A stretch of DNA of 41,317 nucleotides, from assembly GCF_029946505.1 (NCBI RefSeq), contig NZ_JARZHG010000060.1:1-41317 (forward strand), read 5' to 3'. Each line of letters begins with the position of its first letter. The stretch's first letter is position 1. The notes under the pieces are model-generated. The model worked only from the letters and a program-made list of their open reading frames with translations, made no database searches and was not told the origin of the DNA. Source of the stretch: Polyangium sp. y55x31 (GTDB taxonomy: Bacteria; Myxococcota_A; Polyangia; Polyangiales; Polyangiaceae). Both the position numbers and the translations under genes were made by a program. This document shows, in pieces, positions 23,532-30,108 of the stretch.

Positions 23532-25310
23532 GTGAAGAGGACGCCCGAGGCCGAGGAACAAGAAAGCGACGCGGAGGCGGAGGCGGGAGCGGAAGCGGAA
23601 GCGGAAGCCGACGCGGAAGCGGAAGCCGACGCGGAAGCGGAAGAGCGGGAATCCGACGAGGATCACGACGATCCCGATCCCGACGCCGCCGATCCCCCCT
23701 GGAAACGCCCGCCGGCCGCGACGTTTCGCGACTGGGCCGCGGGCGCGCCGTTGCCGCGGTCCGTGCACCTCCTCCTCGGCCTCGTCCTTCCGGCGATCGT
23801 GATGCTCGCGAACGCGTGGCGCGTCCTCTCGTTCACCATCGACGACGCGTACATCTCCTATCGCTACGCGCGGAACCTCGCGCGTGGCCTCGGCCTCGTC
23901 TACAACGCCGGCGAGCGCATCGAGGGGTACACGAACTTCCTCTGGACCGTGATCCTCGCCGGCGCGATCAAGATCGGCCTCGATCCCGACGTCACGGCGA
24001 AGGTCCTCGGCGCGGGCTCCGCCGTCGGCGCGCTCGTGATGATGTACCGCCTCTCCGATCGGCTGCGGCCCTTCGCGGCGCTGCCGTGCCTCGCGACGTG
24101 GCTCGCCGCGACCACGGTCGTCTTCTCGGGGTACGCGGTCTTCGGCCTCGAGACCGCGTTCTTCGTCTTCCTCCTGCTCGCGGGCACGTGGCTCTTCCTC
24201 CGCGAGATCGAGCCCGACGAACGTTCGTCCAAGGCGACCTTTCGTTTCCCCTGGTCGGGCCTCGTCTTCGGGCTCGCCGGCATCACGCGGCCCGAGGCGC
24301 CTGCCTTCGTCGGGCTGCTCATGCTCGTGCTCCTGTTCGGGCGTGATGCGTTCGGCACGAACAACGCCGCGGCTCGCATCGTCACCGCGCCGGGCGGCTT
24401 CTTCGGCAAGCAGAACCTCCTGCGCGGCGCGGCGTTCGTCCTGCCCGTCGGGACGCACCTCGCCTTCCGTCGCGCGTACTACGGCTCGTTCGTGCCGAAC
24501 ACGTTCTCGGCCAAGACGGGCAACTGGTCCGCGCAGATCGACGGCGGCGCCGACTACGTCCGGAACTACGTCAACCACGCGGGCCCCGTGCTCTACCTCG
24601 GGATCTTCGCGGTCGCGATGGGCCTCGTGTGGCAGCGCCGCAATTTGCTTGCTGTATCAACGATCGCGATCTTCGTGCTCATGTACGTCGTGCTCGTCGG
24701 CGGCGACTGGATGCCGTTCTACCGCTTCATGGCGCCCTTCGAGCCGTTCGCGTTCCTGCTCGTCTGCGTCTCGGCGCGCGCGATCGTCGACCGCAGGAGC
24801 CGCGCCGCGAACCTCGCGCTCGCCGCGTTCCTGACCATCGCTTTCTCCTTGCGGGTCGGGAACATGCAGAGCGCGCAGCGACAGATCCTCGAGAAGGAAG
24901 AGCGATTCTGGACGATGGCCGCGGGCGGCACGGCGAAGTGGTTCCTCGACAATGGCCAGCCCGGCGAGATCGCGATCGGCGACATCGGGTACGTCGGGTA
25001 CGCGACGGACTACCCCATCCTCGATCTGCTTGGCCTCGTCGATCCGGTCATCAGCAAGCTCGAGGGCGGCTACACGCGCAAGCTCGGCCCAGGCTTCCTC
25101 GATCGCTTCTTCGACAAGCGCCCGACCTACTTCCTGCTCATCTCGTCGAACATCGACTGCAAGCACCCGTCTGTCCCGGGATCGCAGGTGATCTACCGTG
25201 ATCGACGCTTCCTGCCGAACTACGAGATCGCAGGCAAAGTGCCGCTCGACGCGGGCTTCGCCTGGTGCATCTACCGTCGCAAAGAGACGCCCGGCGCGCG
25301 GGCGCCCTGA
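23532..25310 (+). CDS. GT-C fold glycosyltransferase-like membrane protein with acidic N-terminal extension
   Basis: 592 residues, GTG start. The first 55 residues are a cytoplasmic, almost purely Glu/Ala/Asp extension encoded by 18-bp repeats and absent from the divergent paralogue. The remainder is collinear with that paralogue: SFTIDDAYISYRYARN (Asp104-Asp105), GERIEGYTNFLW, GYAVFGLET, FRRAYYGSFVPNTFSAKTG, VGGDWMPFYRFMAPFEPFAF, and a periplasmic tail IGDIGYVGYATDYPILDLLG. It is predicted to transfer a sugar from a polyprenyl-phosphate donor outside the cytoplasm. The divergent arrangement and shared motifs suggest an inverted duplication, with the two perhaps working on one glycan. The start codon is uncertain because the ribosome site is weak. 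Confidence 0.8.
   Translation: MKRTPEAEEQESDAEAEAGAEAEAEADAEAEADAEAEERESDEDHDDPDPDAADPPWKRPPAATFRDWAAGAPLPRSVHLLLGLVLPAIVMLANAWRVLSFTIDDAYISYRYARNLARGLGLVYNAGERIEGYTNFLWTVILAGAIKIGLDPDVTAKVLGAGSAVGALVMMYRLSDRLRPFAALPCLATWLAATTVVFSGYAVFGLETAFFVFLLLAGTWLFLREIEPDERSSKATFRFPWSGLVFGLAGITRPEAPAFVGLLMLVLLFGRDAFGTNNAAARIVTAPGGFFGKQNLLRGAAFVLPVGTHLAFRRAYYGSFVPNTFSAKTGNWSAQIDGGADYVRNYVNHAGPVLYLGIFAVAMGLVWQRRNLLAVSTIAIFVLMYVVLVGGDWMPFYRFMAPFEPFAFLLVCVSARAIVDRRSRAANLALAAFLTIAFSLRVGNMQSAQRQILEKEERFWTMAAGGTAKWFLDNGQPGEIAIGDIGYVGYATDYPILDLLGLVDPVISKLEGGYTRKLGPGFLDRFFDKRPTYFLLISSNIDCKHPSVPGSQVIYRDRRFLPNYEIAGKVPLDAGFAWCIYRRKETPGARAP
23595..23630 (+). repeat. Two perfect 18-bp coding repeats (EAEADA)
   Basis: GCGGAAGCGGAAGCCGAC occurs twice in tandem (23595-23612 and 23613-23630), flanked by degenerate GCGGAA units. 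Together they encode the Glu/Ala/Asp extension of the right-hand glycosyltransferase. This is a candidate for slippage length variation. Confidence 0.8.
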
Positions 25311-25354
25311 GGCATTCCGTACGAGCGTCCAGGCCGTACCTGACACGCACCTCG

Positions 25355-25397
25355 GGGTATCGCGATACCCAAACGAGGGGGATCCTGAATTGATCCC
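25355..25397 (+). terminator. Two inverted repeats after the GT-C gene
   Basis: GGGTATCGCGATACCC (25355-25370) is a perfect 16-bp palindrome, 44 bases after the stop of the glycosyltransferase. GGGATC-ctgaatt-GATCCC (25379-25397) follows. They may end the upstream transcript or bind a regulator of the next gene. No T-tract follows either. Confidence 0.35.
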
Positions 25398-25530
25398 GGT
25401 GGGTGGCGTGAGCGAACCTCTTCGCTAGAGTTCCTTCACCGAAAGCGTGGAGGCGCCGCGTAGATCGCGCGGAGAACCTCCGGGGAGGAAAAGCTTGGGA
25501 GCGAGCGCTTCAGTGCATGCGAGGGGATCG

Positions 25531-27339
25531 ATGCTCCGCGCGCACCGGGCGGCCGGGCACCATACGGGGCGTGTCTTGCTCGTCGAGGACGAGCCTGATC
25601 AGGCTGCGATCCTGGAGGCCGTGCTCCGGCACGAGGGGCTGGACGTCCTCGTCGCTTCGAGCGGCGAGCAGGCGCTCGAGATCCAACACCGCACGCCCGC
25701 GGACGTGCTCGTGACCGATCTGAACCTCCCCGGGATGACCGGCATGGATCTCATGCGTCGGCTCACGCCTCCGACGGAGGACGAGACGACCAAGGCAGCC
25801 ACGCCCGCGCCCGCGGTCGTGGTCGTGACGGGGTCGGGATCGGTGTCGAGCGCGGTCGACGCGCTGAAGCTCGGCGCGGCCGACTACCTGCAAAAACCGC
25901 TCGATCCCGCGCGGCTCGTCTCGCTCGTGCGCGAGCTCTTGTCCTCGGACAACGTCCGCGAGGCCGAGGGCGAGGACGACGACGCTGCGGCCGGGCCGCT
26001 CGTGTTCGAGGGCATGGTGGGCGGATCGCGCGGCATGCGCGAGGTCTTCGCCCGGATCGACCGGGTCGCTTCGACGATGGCGCCGGTGCTCATCGTGGGC
26101 GAGAGCGGCACGGGCAAGGAGCTCGTGGCGCGCGCGATCCACAACCGCAGCCCGCGCAAGAACGGCCCGTTCATCCCCGTGCACACGGGCGCGATCCCGC
26201 GCGAGCTCATCGGCAGCGAGCTCTTCGGCCACGAGAAGGGCTCCTTCACCGGCGCCTTCTCCTCGGCCGAGGGCAAGTTCGAGGCGGCGACGGGCGGCAC
26301 CGTGTTCCTCGACGAGGTCGGCACGATGGACAGCGCCGTGCAAGTGAGCCTCTTGCGCGTGCTCGAGACCTACCGCTTCACGCGCGTCGGCGGCCGCAAG
26401 GAGATCGAGGCCGACGTCCGGATCGTCGCCGCGACGAACAAGGACCTGCTCGATCTCGTGGACGAGAACATCTTCCGCGAGGACCTCTACTACCGCCTCA
26501 ACGTCTTCACGATCACGCTGCCCCCGCTGCGCGAGCGCGTGGAGGACATCCTGCCGATCGCCGAGCGCTTCCTCGTGAAGTTCGCGAAGCGCTACGGCAC
26601 GCCCGCGCGTCGCTTCTCCGAGGGCGCGATCCAGAGGCTGTTCGGGCACGAATGGCCGGGCAACGTGCGCGAGCTCCGCAACGTCGTCGAGCAGACGGCG
26701 CTCTTCGCTGCGGGCGAGCTCGTCGCGCCGGAGGAGGTCCAGATCGGCCAGGGCCGCATCGAGCGGCGCACGGGCCGGCGCTCGCACCACGACCTCCAGG
26801 TCCACGTGAGCCCGCCGCATCCGGAGCCGGAGCACCACGCGCCGCCGGCGCCGATCACGACCGCGCCGCCGCCGGCGATCGTGGAGGTCGAGGGGCGCGA
26901 GCCTCCGCCTTCGCTCGTCGAGCCGCCGCCGCCGTCGGCGGCTGCTTCGTTTGCCCAGCCGCCGCTCCGCGCGTCGACGCCGCCTGCGCACGATCTCGAG
27001 GCCCGCGAGGGCGCTGATCGCGGCGAGCACCCGCTCGTCCTGCGTTTGCCCGTGGGCACGCGCCTCGCCGACGCCGAGCGCAAGCTCATCCTGCTGACGC
27101 TCGAGGCCGTGCGCGGCAACAAGCAACGCGCGGCGCGCGTGCTCGGCATCAGCCGCCGTGGCCTCTACTCGAAGCTCCAGGCGTACGGCGAGCACGTGGG
27201 CAGCCACGAGGCCCCCGAGACGCAGGAGGCCGAGAGCCCGCAGGACAACGCCGAGGAAGCGCCCGCGCCCGCCTCGGAAGAAGCGCCGAGCGTCCCCAGC
27301 GCCCCGCCCGATCTCGACGCGGGACGCTGTCTCTCCTGA
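25531..27339 (+). CDS. Sigma-54-dependent response regulator (NtrC-type)
   Basis: 602 residues from an ATG with GAGGGG upstream; an in-frame GTG at 25447 would add 28 residues. The receiver domain (about 13-135) has Asp20 in VEDEPDQ, phosphoacceptor Asp63 (VTDLNLPGMTG) and Lys122 (LQKPLD). The AAA+ motor has Walker A GESGTGKE (190-197), Walker B VFLDE (258-262), and GSFTGA (237-242) as the sigma-54-contacting loop, a conservative change from GAFTGA. A 100-residue Pro-rich linker leads to the Fis-type helix-turn-helix (about 531-550, KQRAARVLGISRRGLYSKLQ), and a further Glu/Pro-rich tail follows it. It should activate sigma-54 promoters after phosphorylation. No histidine kinase is adjacent. 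Confidence 0.93.
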   Translation: MLRAHRAAGHHTGRVLLVEDEPDQAAILEAVLRHEGLDVLVASSGEQALEIQHRTPADVLVTDLNLPGMTGMDLMRRLTPPTEDETTKAATPAPAVVVVTGSGSVSSAVDALKLGAADYLQKPLDPARLVSLVRELLSSDNVREAEGEDDDAAAGPLVFEGMVGGSRGMREVFARIDRVASTMAPVLIVGESGTGKELVARAIHNRSPRKNGPFIPVHTGAIPRELIGSELFGHEKGSFTGAFSSAEGKFEAATGGTVFLDEVGTMDSAVQVSLLRVLETYRFTRVGGRKEIEADVRIVAATNKDLLDLVDENIFREDLYYRLNVFTITLPPLRERVEDILPIAERFLVKFAKRYGTPARRFSEGAIQRLFGHEWPGNVRELRNVVEQTALFAAGELVAPEEVQIGQGRIERRTGRRSHHDLQVHVSPPHPEPEHHAPPAPITTAPPPAIVEVEGREPPPSLVEPPPPSAAASFAQPPLRASTPPAHDLEAREGADRGEHPLVLRLPVGTRLADAERKLILLTLEAVRGNKQRAARVLGISRRGLYSKLQAYGEHVGSHEAPETQEAESPQDNAEEAPAPASEEAPSVPSAPPDLDAGRCLS

Positions 27340-27633
27340 GCCCTTCCTCGATGATCACGCGTGAGCCGACCCGGCGGCGAGGCGCCTCGCCGGCCGGGTT
27401 CGTCCGCTGCTCTGCGGTCCTGCTTCCCGACGGGGGCCGCTTTCGACACGCTTGCAAGCGCTTTTTTGGATCGGACCTCAAGAAATTGCACGTGGAGACG
27501 AATTTTTGGCAGATTCGAGTCTTCCTCGTGGCTGATACGTCAGGAAAGGTCCGAAACGACAGGGCGCCCTGGTAGAGTCTTCGACCGAAGACCGACCCGA
27601 GGTAAACAGTCGACCCTCCGAACCAGACGCGAC
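27340..27633 (+). other. 294-bp intergenic region with hairpins before the zinc-ribbon gene
   Basis: It holds the GC hairpin described separately (27368-27401); a CGCTTGCAAGCG palindrome (27449-27460) followed by CTTTTTT; a palindrome CAGGGCGCCCTG (27560-27571); and a hairpin GTCTTC-gacc-GAAGAC (27577-27592), 42 bases before the ATG. The stretch 27460-27560 is AT-richer than its surroundings and probably contains the promoter, though no confident -35/-10 pair is seen. No gene was found here. Confidence 0.5.
27368..27401 (+). terminator. Long GC-rich hairpin after the sigma-54 regulator
   Basis: GACCCGGC and GCCGGGTTC arms enclose the perfect palindrome GGCGAGGCGCCTCGCC, giving a stem of about 15 bp with one bulged base. 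It begins 28 bases after the stop codon. There is no T-run directly after it, but CTTTTTT occurs at 27461-27467 following a second small palindrome. It probably forms the gene end. Confidence 0.5.
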
Positions 27634-28920
27634 ATGAAGATCACCTGCCAATCTTGCCAGTCGAAGTACACGGTTTCGGACGAGAAGGTCCAAGGCAAGA
27701 CCGTCAAGATCAAGTGCCGTAAGTGCGGCGCGACGATCCTCGTCAACAGCAGCGGGGCGACCACGACGAACGCCGACGCCGCCTCGGCCGCAGGCGCCGA
27801 AGAAGCGGCGACGGATGCCGGGTCGTACCAGATCAACGTGGCCGAGGGCGATCAGCGAACGATGTCGCTGCAAGAGATCGTCCAGGCCTACAACAGCTCG
27901 GTCATCACCGCAGACACGTACGTCTGGGCCGATGGCATGGGCGACTGGCAGCCCCTCGGGCAGGTGCAGGCGATCGTGGACGCGCTCAACGCGGCCGCGC
28001 AAGGCGCGAGCGCGCCGCAGCCTGCGCCCGAGCCCGCGCGCGCGGCCGTCAAGAAGGACGGGGCGCGCGGCGGAGCGCGGGATCTCTTCGGCTCCGACGG
28101 CGCCTCCGATGTGTCGACGAGCGCCTCGGGCGTCGGCGGCTCCTCGCCCCGCGCGGCGCACGCGCCCGTGCGCATCGGCGCCGGCAAGGAAGAGCAGTCC
28201 GCGCTCTTCTCGCTCAGCGCGCTGACGAACCGCGCAGGTCAGTCGGCATCGGCGGCGAGCAGCATCAGTAGCCTCGGCGCGCTCGCGTCGACGCCGTCGA
28301 AGTCGACGAACTCCGACGACTCCGGCCTCATCGATCTGAAGGCGCTCGCCGCAGGCGCGGCGTCGCCTCCGGCTGCGAGCGCGGCGGCGAGCTTGCTCGG
28401 CGACTCCGGCGGCCTGTTCGAGCTCGCGGCCCCGCCCGTCACGGCGCCCGCGGCGGCTCCGATCCCGATCCCGGAAGAGACCAAGCCGCAGAAGAACCGC
28501 ACGCCGCTCTTCATCGGCCTCGGCGCGCTCGTCGCGGTCGGCGCGATCGTCGGCGCGTTCATGGTCATGAAGGGTGATCCGCCGGCGGAGCAGACGACGG
28601 CGCAGTCGGCCGCGCCTGCGAACACGCCGCCTCCGCTCGAGACCGCGCCGCCCGTGCCGACGCCTTCGGTCGCCGAGACCGAAGCGCCCGCGGCCAGCGC
28701 GTCCGCAGTGGCCAACAACAAGGCCGGCACGACGAAGGCGGGCGGCGGCGCGACGACGAAGGCGGGCGGCGGCGCGACGACGAAGGCCGGCACGGCGCCC
28801 GCGGGCGGCGGCGGCACGGCGCCCGCGTCCACGGCGAAGACCTCGCCGAAGCCGAGCTCTTGCGGCTGCGCGCCTGGCGATCTCATGTGCGCCATGCGTT
28901 GCTCTGCCAAGGGCAAGTGA
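27634..28920 (+). CDS. Zinc-ribbon/GYF-domain single-pass membrane protein with Cys-rich C-terminus
   Basis: 428 residues. Residues 1-37 are an MJ0042-type zinc ribbon with Cys5, Cys8, Cys28 and Cys31. Residues about 72-120 fit a GYF_2-like domain (SLQEIVQAYNSS, then YVWADGMGDWQPLGQ). A long Ala/Ser-rich linker leads to one transmembrane segment (about 290-312), then a Thr/Pro/Ala-rich extracytoplasmic region with 8-residue repeats (TKAGGGAT). The last 21 residues hold four cysteines (410, 412, 419, 423). The N-terminal ribbon-GYF pair is like that of Myxococcus GltJ/AgmX, whose ribbon and GYF domains are cytoplasmic and engage motility regulators; this protein lacks the TonB-like C-terminus. 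It is a possible scaffold linking cytoplasm and envelope. The stop overlaps the next start. Confidence 0.8.
   Translation: MKITCQSCQSKYTVSDEKVQGKTVKIKCRKCGATILVNSSGATTTNADAASAAGAEEAATDAGSYQINVAEGDQRTMSLQEIVQAYNSSVITADTYVWADGMGDWQPLGQVQAIVDALNAAAQGASAPQPAPEPARAAVKKDGARGGARDLFGSDGASDVSTSASGVGGSSPRAAHAPVRIGAGKEEQSALFSLSALTNRAGQSASAASSISSLGALASTPSKSTNSDDSGLIDLKALAAGAASPPAASAAASLLGDSGGLFELAAPPVTAPAAAPIPIPEETKPQKNRTPLFIGLGALVAVGAIVGAFMVMKGDPPAEQTTAQSAAPANTPPPLETAPPVPTPSVAETEAPAASASAVANNKAGTTKAGGGATTKAGGGATTKAGTAPAGGGGTAPASTAKTSPKPSSCGCAPGDLMCAMRCSAKGK
28732..28779 (+). repeat. Two perfect 24-bp coding repeats (TKAGGGAT)
   Basis: The 24-base unit ACGAAGGCGGGCGGCGG plus CGCGACG occurs at 28732-28755 and 28756-28779, with a truncated third unit after it. 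It encodes the periplasmic TKAGGGAT repeats of the zinc-ribbon/GYF protein. Confidence 0.8.
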
Positions 28921-29516
28921 CTCTTTCGGGAGGGGGCTCCCGACGCTCGTTCTCGCGGAGCCCCGCCCGATTTCCCCGCGTTCTTCCTTCCAAACCCTCG
29001 CTCGATCCACGGGCGTTTGTCCTCATCGTATGGGCAGGCCTCGCCGCGTGCGCGGCGGCCGCGCCCGAGCCCGCGCCCGTCGTGGCGATCCCCGGCGACA
29101 CGCCTGCCGTGATCGCCGTCAACGACGCGACGCAGGGCGAAGCGACGTCCTCGTCAAGACCGAGGCCACTCGTGTGGGAGACGGACGAACCGCGGGCCCG
29201 CGCCCGCGCCGCGCGGGAGGGCTTACCGCTGCTCGTCTTCCTCTCGGCCGACTGGTCCGCGGCCTCGATCGCGATGACGCGCGAGGTCTGGTCCGATCCG
29301 CGCGTCCTCGTCCAGCGCACGCCGATCGTGGCGTTACGCCTCGATCTCTCGGCAGATACGCCGGACACCGAGCTCCGGTTCGCGCGCTACGGCCTGCGCA
29401 CCCTGCCGGCGACGATCGTCTTCGACGCGGAGGGCCATGAGGTCGCGCGCCTCTCGGGCCTGTGCACCGTGGACGAGGTCCTCGCGGCGATCCGGAGAGC
29501 CGCGGGCGATCCCTGA
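28917..29516 (+). CDS. Thioredoxin-fold lipoprotein with SxxS in place of CxxC
   Basis: 199 residues from a GTG overlapping the previous stop (GTGA), with AAGGG just upstream. A hydrophobic stretch FVLIVWAGLAAC ends in a lipobox (Cys45), though 33 residues precede it; a shorter form from an unseen start is possible. Residues about 98-195 follow the thioredoxin/DsbD-gamma pattern: LPLLVFLSADWSAAS, then VALRLDLS, RTLPATIVF (cis-Pro164) and a closing helix. The active-site ADWCxxC is ADWSAAS, so both cysteines are Ser (Ser114, Ser117; codons 29256-29258 and 29265-29267). It cannot do thiol-disulfide exchange at that site. It may be a binding or chaperone-like version for the neighbouring Cys-rich or heme proteins; this is inference. 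Confidence 0.82.
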   Translation: MTLSGGGSRRSFSRSPARFPRVLPSKPSLDPRAFVLIVWAGLAACAAAAPEPAPVVAIPGDTPAVIAVNDATQGEATSSSRPRPLVWETDEPRARARAAREGLPLLVFLSADWSAASIAMTREVWSDPRVLVQRTPIVALRLDLSADTPDTELRFARYGLRTLPATIVFDAEGHEVARLSGLCTVDEVLAAIRRAAGDP

Positions 29517-29574
29517 CAGGAGAGCTTGTCCCTGTTTCGCGGGCCCCTGTATGATGGCGAGCCTGCCCGGTAAC

Positions 29575-30108
29575 ATGCTCGATCGCTCATCCATCCTCCT
29601 TCTCGCCGCGTTTGCGGCGCTCCCCTTGGCGGTCGCCGGATGCGCCACGGAGGAGATCCCGCCTTATGGCGATCCGGCGGAGGTCGTGGGAGGCGCGGGG
29701 GCTTCGTCGTCCTCGGGCGGCGCGACGTGCACGGGGGATCCCATGTGCACCGTGAGCTTCTCGAACGACGTGGTCCCGATCCTCGAAACGAAGGGCAAGT
29801 GCGCGGACGCCCAGTGTCACGGCATGGGCGCGGGCACGATCACGCTGACCGCGGGCAACGCGCAGAAGCTCCGCGGCGAGCTTCTCGATCTCACCGTGGC
29901 GGGCGGCCCCTACATCGCGTGTGACACACCGGAAAACTCGAAGATGCTCTGCAACATGCGTGTCGAGATGGGGGTCACGAAGCCGCCGAACTGCGGCGGG
30001 CTCATGCCGAAGGTCGATCCGGACGACACGGTCGACGACGCGCGGCTCAACCAATCCGAGTACACGACCATCGAGGAGTGGATCAAGTGCGGCGCGCCCG
30101 ACAACTGA
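29575..30108 (+). CDS. Lipoprotein with a CX4CH cytochrome-like motif
   Basis: 177 residues; upstream in-frame ATGs at 29551 and 29554 are possible starts. Signal and lipobox AVAGC (Cys23). A Ser/Gly linker (about 39-50) leads to TVSFSNDVVPILETKGKCAD, where Cys76-ADAQ-Cys81-His82 forms a CX4CH motif. The phrase 'F-x-DVVPIL...C...CH-G' matches the start of small cytochrome c-like domains common in secreted proteins of myxobacteria and planctomycetes; CX4CH heme sites are known from tetraheme cytochrome c3. The later cysteines (ACDT, LCNM, NCGG, KCGA) may be disulfides. It overlaps the next gene and probably begins the 29575-33321 operon. Heme attachment is not proven. Confidence 0.78.
   Translation: MLDRSSILLLAAFAALPLAVAGCATEEIPPYGDPAEVVGGAGASSSSGGATCTGDPMCTVSFSNDVVPILETKGKCADAQCHGMGAGTITLTAGNAQKLRGELLDLTVAGGPYIACDTPENSKMLCNMRVEMGVTKPPNCGGLMPKVDPDDTVDDARLNQSEYTTIEEWIKCGAPDN

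Noticed and set aside
19437-27450. Apparent similarity between the leader of the PilZ gene (about 19437-19500) and the region before the zinc-ribbon gene (about 27392-27450), sharing TTCGTCCGCT and GGGGCCG-type words
   Set aside because: Only short GC-rich words match and their order differs, so this is within chance expectation for this composition.
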